From: Robbsia betulipollinis
GTDB lineage: Bacteria; Pseudomonadota; Gammaproteobacteria; Burkholderiales; Burkholderiaceae
NCBI RefSeq assembly: GCF_026624755.1
Contig: NZ_JAPMXC010000001.1
Location: forward strand, 1,460,365 to 1,524,364
Direction: 5' to 3'
DNA length: 64,000 nucleotides
Positions 8,012-19,069 of this stretch are shown here, piece after piece. The notes beneath the pieces were generated by a model that saw only the letters and a list, made by a program, of their open reading frames with translations, searched no databases and was not told the DNA's origin. Position 1 is the stretch's first letter, and each line of letters starts with the position of its first letter. A program made the position numbers and the translations under genes.

Positions 8012-9794
8012 TGAGGGCGGCGACGGTCGTGCTGCTGCGGCGCGCCACGTCGCCATTGGTGACGATGGTCAGTTCGTGCAGCAATTGCGACACCGTTCGC
8101 GTTGCCAGTGCCTGCTGCTCGGTCACCTCATGGATCGCGCCGATCGTGCGCGTCGTGCGATCGACGCCGGCACGGATGCGCTCGAAGCCTTCGGCCGCCT
8201 TCGACGACGTGCGGCTGCCCAGACCCACGCGCTGAATCGACTCCTCGATCAGCTTGCTGATTTCCTTGGTGGCCTGCGACGAGCGCTCCGCCAGTTTGCG
8301 GACTTCGCTGGCCACCACCGCGAAGCCATAGCCATGCTCCCCGGCGCGCGCGGCTTCGATCGCCGCATTGAACGCCAGCATGTTCGTCTGGTTGGCGATG
8401 TCGCTGATCACCTTGACGATCTCGTTGATGCCCGCCGACGATGTCTCGATATCCTGGATGGCGGCGATCGACTGCTGCAGCGTTTCGCCACCGTTCTGCG
8501 CTTCGGTTTGCGTCTCGGTCGCGACCTCGGTGGCCTGCCGGGTGCTCTGCGCGATCCCGGTGATCGATTCGGAAAGCTCGGAAATCTTGTTGTTCATCGC
8601 GACCAGGTGCGTCTGGATCTGCGCTTCGCGCTCGACCTGACGGGTGATGTCGGTAGCGTACTTGACGACCTTGAAGGGTTTGCCATCCTCGTCGAAGATG
8701 GGATTGTAGGTTGCCTGCAGCCAGACCTCGTAGCCATGCTTGGTGACGCGCATGAAACGGCCGGTATAGAAATCGCCCCGGCCAAGCTTGGACCAGAAGT
8801 CGCGATATTCAGGCGATTTGACGTAGTCGGGCTCGCAAAATTGCTTGTGGTGCTTGCCGACGACTTCGCGCAACGTATAGCCCATCGTATCCAGAAAATT
8901 CTGGTTGGCATCGAGCACATTGCCCTCCAGATCGAATTCGATGACCGCGTTGGCACGGTCGATCGCCGCGAGGCGGCCTTCGCGTTCGGCACCGATCCGT
9001 TTGTTCTGCGTGATGTCGGTCGCGAACTTGACGATCTTCTCCAGCGTGCCGTCGGAGGCGAAGATCGGATTGTACGAGGCCTGGATCCAGATCTCGCGGC
9101 CGCCCTTGCCGAGCCGTTTGTACTGTCCGGAGTCGTATTCGCCGCGTCCCAGTTTTTCCCAAAATGCGCGATAGGTGTCGGAGTTCAGGTAATCCGGCTC
9201 GCAGAACATGCGATGGTGCTGCCCCTTGATTTCCCCGAGCGAATAACCGAGCAGGGAGAGGAAGTTTTCGTTGGCATCGAGCACGTTGCCGCGCAGGTCG
9301 AATTCGATGACGCCCTGCGCGCGCTCGATCGCGCGCACCTTGCCGGCGTGCTCGTCCGACAGGGACCTGGTCGCGGTGATGTCGCTGGCGACCTTGATCA
9401 CCTTGACCAGCGCGCCATTTTCGTCCAGAAGGGGCGTGTAGGCACCGTGGATCCACAGGGGAGTGCCGTCCTTGCGGACGCGGCGGAATTCACCCTGTAT
9501 TTCCTGGCCGGTGTTCAGTGCCGCCCAGAACATCTGGTATTCGCCGCCCGCGGCATAGGACCGTTCGCAGAAGATGCGGTGATGCTGGCCCATCACTTCG
9601 TCGGCGCTATAGCCCATCAACCCGAGGAAGACGGCATTGACGCGCAGTACCTTGCCGGACGGGTCGAATTCGATCACCGCCCGCTCGCGTTCCGTTTTCG
9701 CCCACAGCAGCCGCAACTCGTTGAGATCTTTCAATACCGGCGCGTTCTGCGCAGCGGTTCCTACTGATTCCTGCTGCCTGTCTACGGCTGTCAT
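7992..9794 (-). CDS. Soluble methyl-accepting chemotaxis protein with three tandem PAS domains
   Basis: 600 residues, no signal peptide or membrane segment. Three closely similar PAS/PAC units occupy about 15-140, 145-265 and 270-390. Each has the pattern VIEFD-x(3)-VL-x(2)-N, a GQHHR/GKHHK-x-FCE segment, and an ending I/VKVATDIT or close variant. A receptor signalling domain follows (about 395-590), with the hairpin tip conserved as [24 protein letters not shown] domains here may bind heme or flavin and sense redox or oxygen, as in Aer- and BdlA-type receptors. Start 9794 has GAGGAAAAAAGCA upstream. It pairs with the three-CheW protein that overlaps its end. The ligand is unknown. Confidence 0.93.
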   Translation of the reverse strand: MTAVDRQQESVGTAAQNAPVLKDLNELRLLWAKTERERAVIEFDPSGKVLRVNAVFLGLMGYSADEVMGQHHRIFCERSYAAGGEYQMFWAALNTGQEIQGEFRRVRKDGTPLWIHGAYTPLLDENGALVKVIKVASDITATRSLSDEHAGKVRAIERAQGVIEFDLRGNVLDANENFLSLLGYSLGEIKGQHHRMFCEPDYLNSDTYRAFWEKLGRGEYDSGQYKRLGKGGREIWIQASYNPIFASDGTLEKIVKFATDITQNKRIGAEREGRLAAIDRANAVIEFDLEGNVLDANQNFLDTMGYTLREVVGKHHKQFCEPDYVKSPEYRDFWSKLGRGDFYTGRFMRVTKHGYEVWLQATYNPIFDEDGKPFKVVKYATDITRQVEREAQIQTHLVAMNNKISELSESITGIAQSTRQATEVATETQTEAQNGGETLQQSIAAIQDIETSSAGINEIVKVISDIANQTNMLAFNAAIEAARAGEHGYGFAVVASEVRKLAERSSQATKEISKLIEESIQRVGLGSRTSSKAAEGFERIRAGVDRTTRTIGAIHEVTEQQALATRTVSQLLHELTIVTNGDVARRSSTTVAALNAPAPH

Positions 9795-9980
9795 TGCTTT
9801 TTTCCTCGAAATCGTTGCGTATCGAAATCTTCACCGGCGAGTGAGGCTGCGGCTGCACATCCTGGATAACGGTCAACGCGGGCCATTGCTTGAGAAGATA
9901 TTGATGGAAGACGACCGGGGAACTGCACCGATTCAAGATTGCGCCGTCCGTGCCGTTATAGCGTCATCCCTCGATAGCGA

Positions 9981-10529
9981 ATGTCAAACATGCCCGAATT
10001 TCCGGTGATTTACAACGAAGAAGCCCGGCTGGCGGCGGTCGAGCAGTGCGGTCTGATGGACAGCCCGTCCGACGCGCGCTTCGACCGCATTACACGGCTG
10101 GCGGCCTTCATGACCAGTACGCCGATGGCGGTCGTCTCGCTGGTGGGTGCGCAGCGGCAGTGGTTCAAGTCCCGGCACGGACTGGAAGCGCGGGAAATTT
10201 CGCGCGAGTGGGCGTTCTGCAACTACACGCTGGTCGATCAGGCATTGTTCACGGTGGAAGACGCATCGCGGGATCCGCGTTTCGCGCAGAGTCCCATGGT
10301 GCAGGGTAGCCCGCATCTCCGGTTCTACGCGGGGGTGCCGCTGTCCGACGAGCAGGGTCACCGGGTGGGGGTGCTGTGCGTCATGGACACGGTGCCACGG
10401 CATCTCACCAATTTACAGCGCCATGCGCTGCGGGATCTCGGCAACCTCGCGGCGGATGCGCTCGTCACCGCCGCGCTCGCAGTAGCCGCCGCGCGCATCG
10501 CGGCGGCGGCCTCGGACCTGTCCGGCTGA
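9981..10529 (+). CDS. Single GAF-domain protein
   Basis: 182 residues forming essentially one GAF domain: ARLAAVEQCGLMDSP, then FDRITRLAAFMTSTPMAVVS, a WFKSRHGL segment, and the C-terminal FYAGVPLSDEQGHRVGVLCV strand-turn-strand. Similar stand-alone or N-terminal GAF modules occur in signalling proteins and bind small molecules or mediate dimerisation. No output domain is attached. It is divergent from the PAS-chemoreceptor gene across 186 bases, so the two may share regulatory DNA. An alternative ATG lies at 9990, and neither start has a strong ribosome binding site. The specific role is unknown. Confidence 0.8.
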   Translation: MSNMPEFPVIYNEEARLAAVEQCGLMDSPSDARFDRITRLAAFMTSTPMAVVSLVGAQRQWFKSRHGLEAREISREWAFCNYTLVDQALFTVEDASRDPRFAQSPMVQGSPHLRFYAGVPLSDEQGHRVGVLCVMDTVPRHLTNLQRHALRDLGNLAADALVTAALAVAAARIAAAASDLSG

Positions 10530-10549
10530 CACGTTCCGGGCTGCGGTTT

Positions 10550-11881
10550 TCACCGCCGCGTCTGCGCGCGAACGGCGCGGTTGTACAGCGCCCCTCCGGC
10601 CATCAGCACGCAGGTGCCGAGAAACACCGCGCGCATGCCGATATGACCGCCGACGAAACCGCCGGCGAGCGGGCCGATCACCTGGCCCGTGTACTGGGCG
10701 GAAGTGGAGTAGCCGAGCATGTTGCCGGCGACGCCGGTGGGGACGTTGTGCCGGATCACGCTCGCCACGCAGGGCAGCAGGCCGCCCAATGCCAGACCCA
10801 TCAGAAAGCGCAAGCCGATGAGCTGCCAGCCCTGCGTCACGAACGCCTGCGGTATCAGCAGCGCCGCACACGCCGTGAGGCAGCCGATGATCACGTTCCA
10901 GTGGCCGATCCGGTCGGCGAGCTTGCCCAGGCGGGAAGCCGACACGATGCTCCCCAACGCCGCGGCCGACATCACCAGGCCGGAAACGAAGGTCACGTGC
11001 CGGATGTCGACGAGCTGTGCGACATAGACCGTGATGATCGGCTCGATCGACATGTTCGCGAGCATCAGCAGCATGCCGGTGACCAGCATCGCCACCACGG
11101 GCCGCTTGTCGGCGAGCGTGTGCCAACCCTCGCGCGGCGCGACGGCCTGGGCCGCGCGCGTCTTGACAGGCCGGCGCTCCTCGCGGATCAGCAGCGTGGT
11201 GGCGAGGAAGGCGACGAAGATCAGCGCGCCGGAGGCAAAGAACGTCGCGCGAATGCCGATGATCGGCGGCAGCGAGCCGCCGATCATCGGACCGGCGACA
11301 TTGCCCGCCATGATGCCGGAGGACAGGATGCCCAGTGCCCAGCCCGTGCGGCTTTTCGGCGTCTGCGTGGCGACCAGGATCGTCGAGCCCGACGCATATC
11401 CGCCCAGCAACCCGGCGAGCAGGCGCAGCGCGACCAGCTGCCAGACATTCTGGGACAGGCCGATCAGCGACATCGCGACCGCCATCCCCAGGCTCGCGCG
11501 GATCAGCATCAGCTTGCGGCCGTAACGGTCGGCCAGCCGGCCCCACAGCGGTGCCGTCAGCGCCGCGGTGAAGAAGGTCGCCCCGAAGGCGATGCCCGAC
11601 CATTCGACGATGGCCGCCGGATCCTTGACCCCCAGCTGTGCTACATACAGCGGCAGGAAGGGCAGCAACAGCGTCATGCCGACGATGGTCGTGAAAGAGC
11701 CGAAGACGCAGACGGCGAGGTTGGCGCGCCAGTAGCGCGAACCGGCATCGGACGGTGACGGCGCGTTCGCGCGGCCACTGTCGTCCGGGATGGGCGGAAC
11801 GGACGGAGCGGGCGGAGCGGGCGGAGCAGGCGCCATGACGTGTGCGGGCGGTGCAGGGAGGTCGGCTGTCGGCTTATCCAT
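10550..11881 (-). CDS. Major facilitator superfamily efflux transporter (multidrug type)
   Basis: 443 residues from ATG 11881. About 45 Pro/Ala-rich residues come first (an imperfect GGCGGAGCG-type repeat gives APPAPPAPP), then some 12 hydrophobic segments. The loop motif GRLADRYGRKLMLIRA after helix 2 is the MFS signature A, with a second copy-like GKLADRIGHWNVIIG in the C-terminal half. The pattern resembles MdtG-like drug-H+ antiporters in the inner membrane. Its ATG overlaps the last codons and stop of the gntR-type gene (11874-11881), so the pair is one operon and the regulator probably controls it. The substrate is unknown. Confidence 0.88.
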   Translation of the reverse strand: MDKPTADLPAPPAHVMAPAPPAPPAPSVPPIPDDSGRANAPSPSDAGSRYWRANLAVCVFGSFTTIVGMTLLLPFLPLYVAQLGVKDPAAIVEWSGIAFGATFFTAALTAPLWGRLADRYGRKLMLIRASLGMAVAMSLIGLSQNVWQLVALRLLAGLLGGYASGSTILVATQTPKSRTGWALGILSSGIMAGNVAGPMIGGSLPPIIGIRATFFASGALIFVAFLATTLLIREERRPVKTRAAQAVAPREGWHTLADKRPVVAMLVTGMLLMLANMSIEPIITVYVAQLVDIRHVTFVSGLVMSAAALGSIVSASRLGKLADRIGHWNVIIGCLTACAALLIPQAFVTQGWQLIGLRFLMGLALGGLLPCVASVIRHNVPTGVAGNMLGYSTSAQYTGQVIGPLAGGFVGGHIGMRAVFLGTCVLMAGGALYNRAVRAQTRR

Positions 11882-12548
11882 GAGTTTGTCCGACGATCGC
11901 GAAACCACGGGCGCGCAGGCCGCGCTGGTCCTCTCGCAGCGATTGCAGCAGCCGGTCGCGCGTGTGGCGCACATGCTCGGCCGCGGCGCGCGCGGCGGCG
12001 TCCGGCTGCCGGCCGCGGATCAGATCGACGATCTGCCGGTGCTCCCGCCAGGCTTGCTCCCGGCCAGTGTCCGTGCGGATTTCCAGCCAGCGCGGGCGCG
12101 ACAGGCGGGTCATCACTTCCCCGATGGATTTCGACAGGAAGGCATTGCCCGCGAGACATGCCAGTTCCAGATGAAAATCCGTCCCGAGGCGATGCGAGGT
12201 TTCCTGGGATGTGTGGGTCGATCCCGCGTCCAGCAGTACGGTCAATGCGTCCAGATCCGCGTCGGCGGCGCGCTCGCACGCCAGCCGCGCCGACGCCGCC
12301 TCGAGCGGTTCCCGATATTCCATCAACGCATCGATCTCGCCCAGGTCGATCGGCGCGACGATCCAGTTGCGCCCTTCGCGACGCACCAGATCCTCGGTTT
12401 CGAGACGCAGCAACGCCGCGCGCACGGGTGTGCGCGAACCGTCGCAGCGCGCTTCGAGCATGCGTTCGCTCAGGCGCTCGCCCGGGCCCAGCGCGAGCGA
12501 CAGGATGCTCTCGCGCAGTCGAGCGTGGATGGAATGGGTCTGGGACAT
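11874..12548 (-). CDS. GntR-family transcriptional regulator, FCD (FadR-like) subfamily
   Basis: 224 residues from ATG 12548, which has GGAGG four bases upstream. The N-terminal winged helix is clear: IHARLRESILSLALGPGERL, SERMLEARCDGSRTPVRAAL, then a wing. The C-terminal all-helical FCD domain has the metal/ligand-binding His and Asp positions (DFHLEL near 130, EHRQIVDLI near 177, EHVRH near 198). Such regulators bind operators as dimers and release them on binding an organic acid or similar effector. It is the first gene of a two-gene operon with an MFS transporter, and TGGTATACCA-type sites lie just upstream. Confidence 0.9.
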   Translation of the reverse strand: MSQTHSIHARLRESILSLALGPGERLSERMLEARCDGSRTPVRAALLRLETEDLVRREGRNWIVAPIDLGEIDALMEYREPLEAASARLACERAADADLDALTVLLDAGSTHTSQETSHRLGTDFHLELACLAGNAFLSKSIGEVMTRLSRPRWLEIRTDTGREQAWREHRQIVDLIRGRQPDAAARAAAEHVRHTRDRLLQSLREDQRGLRARGFAIVGQTHG

Positions 12549-12570
12549 CGCGCCTCCGGTGGGTCGATAC

Positions 12571-12597
12571 AATGGTATACCAGTTTGGGATACCATT
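12571..12597. promoter_or_regulatory. Candidate GntR operator, two adjacent half-palindromes
   Basis: A perfect 10-bp palindrome TGGTATACCA (12573-12582) is followed 12 bases on by a near copy TGGGATACCA (12585-12594). The whole is flanked by AATGGTAT/ATACCATT arms (12571-12578 and 12590-12597). It lies 25 bases before the regulator start and fits the TGGT-N-ACCA operators of FCD-type GntR proteins, which suggests autoregulation. Confidence 0.5.
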
Positions 12598-13098
12598 GCA
12601 ATCGAGCCTGGACGCAGTCGGAGGGGCATCCGCGGGAGGCGTCAGCGCTTTGCGTGCCTTTCCGCGAAGGGTGTCGGACGATGTGGATTGTCAGAGGGGG
12701 GAGGGCACCCGCACCCCAGGTCTGTTTGCGGGAAATCCTTCACCAGCGACGCGTAGGCGTAGGCGCGCCACATCGACCCACATTCGAACGATGAAAATAT
12801 GGCAGTACTGAACGACTGATTCGTGAGGACACGTCGGGAACGACTTATCCACCTGGCCGCGACGCGTTCAGGGGGGCGTCTTTCCGAATGGATTGCCTAT
12901 GCGAAGCCATTCTTCCACGATCATCGCGTCGTACATGGACCTGGCGTGGCTGGCATTTCCAATGAAACACGATGCCGGGCGACGACAGCAAAACGGGAGA
13001 ATCGTAGGAAATATGCAACGTTTTCTGATAACCCTTGGAGCCGTCGGCCAACTCCCTGGATATTAGTCGCTGTCCGATATCCAAGGCCAGGTGCCAAT
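12598..13098. other. Intergenic stretch with no supported gene
   Basis: About 500 bases between the GntR operator and the tRNA-Lys terminator. A plus-strand frame of 103 codons (12823-13134) and a minus-strand one of 88 codons (12845-13111) exist, but neither shows recognisable motifs or a good ribosome binding site, and the plus-strand one runs through the terminator. I see no RNA gene or repeat here; it may be decayed sequence. Confidence 0.5.
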
Positions 13099-13100
13099 GA

Positions 13101-13132
13101 AAAAGGCCCACGCATTGCTGCGTGGGCCTTTT
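13101..13132 (-). terminator. Rho-independent terminator after tRNA-Lys
   Basis: A perfect 14-bp stem (AAAAGGCCCACGCA, 13101-13114, pairing with 13119-13132) around a TTGC loop. On the minus strand it runs into a T tract (13104 to 13100), and it lies just beyond the 3' end of the tRNA. It could also act on the plus strand. Confidence 0.85.
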
Positions 13133-13140
13133 AAATTCGG

Positions 13141-13216
13141 TGGTGGGGCGTGAGTGACTCGAACACTCGACCTACGGATTAAGAGTCCGCTGCTCTACCA
13201 ACTGAGCTAACGCCCC
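13141..13216 (-). tRNA. tRNA-Lys (anticodon CTT)
   Basis: 76 nt including an encoded CCA (13141-13143). The acceptor stem GGGGCGT/ACGCCCC is perfect. The D arm GCTCAGTTGGTAGAGC, anticodon stem GCGGA/TCCGT with loop CTCTTAA, and a TTCGAGT T-loop are all standard. The loop places CTT as the anticodon, read as lysine AAG. A strong terminator follows. Confidence 0.97.
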
Positions 13217-13228
13217 CCGAGAGGCCGA

Positions 13229-13234
13229 ATTATA
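13229..13234 (-). promoter_or_regulatory. -10 box for tRNA-Lys
   Basis: Perfect TATAAT on the minus strand, 12 bases before the tRNA 5' end. The -35 region at 17-18 bases (TAGCTT or AGCTTT) is weak. Confidence 0.55.
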
Positions 13235-13285
13235 GTACGGGTTCTCCCGGGAAAGCTAGCCCCTTTTGCAAAAAACTTTGTGGGG

Positions 13286-14293
13286 TCAGCGCAGCCGGTC
13301 GAGCACGTCGGCGTTCGCGACGCTCGCCGTGTCGCCTTGCTGATAGGCCAGCAGATTGCGGAAGGCCGAACCGAAATACAGTTCATAGCTCTCCCGCTCG
13401 ACGTAACCGATGTGCGGCGTGCAGATCGCGTTCTCCATGCGCAGCAGGCTATGGCCTTGCAGGATCGGTTCGGTCTCGAAGACGTCGACGGCGACCATGC
13501 CCGGTCGTCCGCGATTCAAGGCGCTGATCAGGCCGTTCTCCTCCACCAGTTCGGCGCGGCTGGTATTGACGAAGAGGGCATCCGGCTTCATCCGCGCCAG
13601 ATCCTCGACGGTGATGATGCCCTGGGTATCATCGGCCAGCCGCAGATGCACGGTCAGCACGTCGCTTTGCTCGAACAACTCGTTACGCGACGCGGCTACC
13701 TTGTAGCCGTCCGCCTTTGCCGTGCTTTGCGAGCGCTCGCGCCCCCAGACCAGAACGTCCATGCCGAACGCGCGTCCATAACCCGCGATCAGGCTGCCGA
13801 TGCGTCCGTAACCCCAGATGCCAAGGGTTTGTCCGCGCAGCACCCGTCCGAGGCCGAAGTTCGGCGGCATCGCCGCGGCGCGCAGCCCCGACTGCTGCCA
13901 GGCACCCTGCTTGAGATTCGCCACGTACTGCGGCAGGCGGCGTTGCGCGGCCATGATCAACGACCAGGTCAGTTCGGCCGGCGCGGTCGGCGAGCCCTTG
14001 CCTTCCAGTACGACGATGCCGCGCTCGGTACAGGCGGCGAGGTCGATATGCGCGCCGACCCGGCCGGTCTGCGCGATGATCTTCAGGCGTGGCAGCTTGT
14101 CGAGCAATTGCGCGGTGATGCGCGTGCGCTCGCGAATCAGCACCAGCGCTTCCGCGTCGGCGAGGCGGCTGGTCAGATGGCCTACGCCGCGCACGCTGTT
14201 GTTGTAGACCGACACGGTGTGGTCCGCCAGCAAGCCGAAGGCGTCGAGCTTGCGTACGGCATCTTGATAATCGTCAAGGATGGTGATTTTCAA
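13286..14293 (-). CDS. D-2-hydroxyacid dehydrogenase (phosphoglycerate dehydrogenase-like)
   Basis: 335 residues if translation begins at TTG 14293, chosen because GGGGAG lies six bases upstream and the family usually begins MKI-x-ILDDYQ. The NAD-binding motif GIWGYGRIGSLIAG lies in the middle. The catalytic triad is present: Arg in NTSRAELV, Glu in DVFETEPI and His in CTPHIGY. Family members reduce 2-keto acids or oxidise D-2-hydroxyacids in the cytosol. It is divergent from a LysR-type gene across 332 bases, the usual layout for regulator and target. The exact substrate is not deducible. Confidence 0.88.
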   Translation of the reverse strand: MKITILDDYQDAVRKLDAFGLLADHTVSVYNNSVRGVGHLTSRLADAEALVLIRERTRITAQLLDKLPRLKIIAQTGRVGAHIDLAACTERGIVVLEGKGSPTAPAELTWSLIMAAQRRLPQYVANLKQGAWQQSGLRAAAMPPNFGLGRVLRGQTLGIWGYGRIGSLIAGYGRAFGMDVLVWGRERSQSTAKADGYKVAASRNELFEQSDVLTVHLRLADDTQGIITVEDLARMKPDALFVNTSRAELVEENGLISALNRGRPGMVAVDVFETEPILQGHSLLRMENAICTPHIGYVERESYELYFGSAFRNLLAYQQGDTASVANADVLDRLR

Positions 14294-14625
14294 GACCGTC
14301 TCCCCAGGATGATGCGCCGCCGACGGCGCGATAGTGAGCAAGAGAGGCAGGCCCATGCGGCGCGGCGAAGCATTGCCGCATGGGGCTCCGCCTCTCGGGA
14401 CTGGAGCAGATTCGGGCTGCTCCGATGGAGCAATGGCTAGTTGAGTCGAAATCCGCGATTCGGTTCAACTTCTTTTTGAGAATGACGGTGCCAATGCCAC
14501 GATTCTTACCAGAAAAACAAAAAATCCGGGTAACGAGGTGTGACGAGCAAGCAGGTTTCGGCGTGAAGTAGGACAATTCGCCTAGGCGAACGCATTTTCG
14601 TGCGGGCTGCCGAATCGGAGTGGTT
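14294..14625. promoter_or_regulatory. Divergent regulatory region with a 14-bp palindrome
   Basis: No gene is supported. A perfect palindrome, TTCGCCTAGGCGAA, lies at 14577-14590, 35 bases before the LysR start, and is a good candidate operator for the LysR protein. The stretch is AT-richer than its flanks around 14450-14560, as expected for promoters facing both ways. Confidence 0.5.
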
Positions 14626-15630
14626 ATGGATCAATTGCAGTCAATGCGCGTTTTCGTGAAGGTGGCCGACCTGGGCAGTTTTGCCCGCGCCGCGGCCCAG
14701 CTCGACATGTCCAATGCAGTCGTGACCCGCCATGTCGCGGATCTGGAAGGGCGCCTGGATACGCGCCTGATGAATCGTACGACCCGCAGCCTGTCGCTGA
14801 CGGAAGCGGGCCAGGTTTATCTGGAACGTACCCGGCAGATCCTCGAGGAACTCGACGACGCCGAGCAGATGGTACTGGAGCGCACGCACGAGCCGATCGG
14901 CACTCTGCGCATCGTCGCGCCGGTGGTGTTCGGCATGCACAACTTCGGGCAGGTGTTGCGTGACTATACCCAGCGCTACCCGCGTGTCATCCCCGACATC
15001 ACGCTGGTCGACCGCAGCGTCGATCTGGTGGAGGAGGGATTCGATGTCGGCATCGCGATCGCCCGGAACATTCGCAGCGCGAGCGTCGTCAGCCGGCGTC
15101 TGACGACGGGTTGCCTGGTGGTGTGCGCGGCAGGCACCTATTTGCAGCGTCACGGGCCGGTCGAACACCCTTCGTCGCTCGCCACCCATGCGTGTCTGAC
15201 CCTGAACCCCGGCATGTCGGGAGACGAGCACCTGTTCGAGGGCCCCGACGGCCAGACGCGCGTGCGTCCCAACAGCGTGATTCTCGCGAACAATACCGAG
15301 ATGTTGCGCCAGTTTGCGTTGCAGGGGATGGGCGTGGCGATCCTGCCCAGCTATCTGATCGGCAAGGACCTGGAGCGCGGCGCGCTGGTGCCGCTGTTGC
15401 CCGATTACCAGCTTGCGCCCATCGATATCCACGTGGTGTATCCGAGCCGCCGCTATATGCCCGCCAAGCTGCGGACCTTCATCGATCATCTGGTCGAGCA
15501 TTTCGAGGAAGGTCCCGCCGACGGCGCCAGCGAGCGCTGGCTGGCCGACGCGGACGGCGCGGTCCTCGCCGGCTCCCTGACGCTGGAAGCCATCCGCAAA
15601 AGCGCGGAAGCGGACCGTCAGCAGGCGTGA
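14626..15630 (+). CDS. LysR-family transcriptional regulator
   Basis: 334 residues from ATG 14626, with GGAG five bases upstream (a GTG at 14620 is in frame but lacks this spacing). The N-terminal helix-turn-helix reads MRVFVKVADLGSFARAAAQL, then MSNAVVTRHVADLEGRLDTR, then LMNRTTRSLSLTEAG. The effector domain begins around GTLRIVAPVVFG. The sequence is of the AaeR/CrgA-like group, whose members control efflux, aromatic acid or stress genes. It is transcribed away from the hydroxyacid dehydrogenase gene and probably regulates it. It is convergent with topB. Confidence 0.93.
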   Translation: MDQLQSMRVFVKVADLGSFARAAAQLDMSNAVVTRHVADLEGRLDTRLMNRTTRSLSLTEAGQVYLERTRQILEELDDAEQMVLERTHEPIGTLRIVAPVVFGMHNFGQVLRDYTQRYPRVIPDITLVDRSVDLVEEGFDVGIAIARNIRSASVVSRRLTTGCLVVCAAGTYLQRHGPVEHPSSLATHACLTLNPGMSGDEHLFEGPDGQTRVRPNSVILANNTEMLRQFALQGMGVAILPSYLIGKDLERGALVPLLPDYQLAPIDIHVVYPSRRYMPAKLRTFIDHLVEHFEEGPADGASERWLADADGAVLAGSLTLEAIRKSAEADRQQA

Positions 15631-15638
15631 GACGCCTC

Positions 15639-15668
15639 GGGAAAAGCGCGGCGGTCCGCGCCTTTCCC
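15639..15668. terminator. Hairpin between convergent lysR and topB genes
   Basis: 13-bp arms with one mismatch (GGGAAAAGCGCGG at 15639-15651 and its partner at 15656-15668) around CGGT, between two convergent stops. There is no T tract, so it may be a weak bidirectional terminator. Confidence 0.4.
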
Positions 15669-15670
15669 GC

Positions 15671-18403
<2,733 letters not shown>

Positions 18404-18646
18404 GACGGTGCGGTTCGGTAAAAGAGGGGCCGGCTGCCCGGTCCGGGTTCGCGACGGCGGAACGGTTCGGCGGACGACCGGCTTTGCAGCGCGACGGCGC
18501 GGGCGGTGCCGCCGGCCTCCGGTCGTGGGTCTGTCCGTTCGTCTGTCCGTTCGCTAACCTATTCGGTCGCTTTATAACATAACCCGAATGCGAGTCAGGC
18601 ATCGGCGCGCAGTCCACGGCCGGCGCGCGAGGAAGAGGGGCGGTGC

Positions 18647-19024
18647 TCAGGCCGCCAACGCGGCCCGCAGCCGGGGCGGATCGCCGGCGCCCGGCAGCGT
18701 GGCGAATTCGCCCAGCAGGCGTTCGAGAATGCCGCGCTGCGGCAGCAGGGTGCCGCAGAACCGTGTGGTCAGGCGGTCCTCGATGACGAGCGTCGGGAAA
18801 TTCTCGACGTCGAACGCGTCGGCGACGGCCGCCTGGTTCTCGATATCCACCCAGACGAAGCACAATCCCGGAAATGCCGCCGCGAGTTGCGCGAAAACGT
18901 CACGGTATTCACGGCAGGCGCCGCACCATTCGGCGCATAGGCAGGCGATCAGCGGCTCGCCCGCGGCCAGGCGCGAGCGGATCGAGGGCAAATCGGTGGC
19001 GAGGTCGAGATCGAGGATGGACAT
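18647..19024 (-). CDS. Thioredoxin-like protein with a WCGAC active site
   Basis: 125 residues from ATG 19024 (an ATG at 19039 and a GTG at 19051 are alternatives). The thioredoxin fold is recognisable: ACLCAEWCGACREY carries the CxxC pair, followed by FVWVDIENQAAVADAF and the cis-proline segment ENFPTLVIE. The motif is WCGAC, not the classical WCGPC, and no signal peptide is seen, so it is cytosolic. The function is probably thiol-disulfide exchange with unknown partners. It sits between dprA and topB on the same strand, 45 bases after dprA. Confidence 0.8.
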   Translation of the reverse strand: MSILDLDLATDLPSIRSRLAAGEPLIACLCAEWCGACREYRDVFAQLAAAFPGLCFVWVDIENQAAVADAFDVENFPTLVIEDRLTTRFCGTLLPQRGILERLLGEFATLPGAGDPPRLRAALAA

Positions 19025-19069
19025 GGCGGTGGGCGGCATCGAGGCGGGCACGATGTGCGCTGAACTCTA

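Noticed and set aside
12823-13134. 103-codon gene between gntR and tRNA-Lys
   Set aside because: No ribosome binding site or motif, and it ends within the terminator stem.
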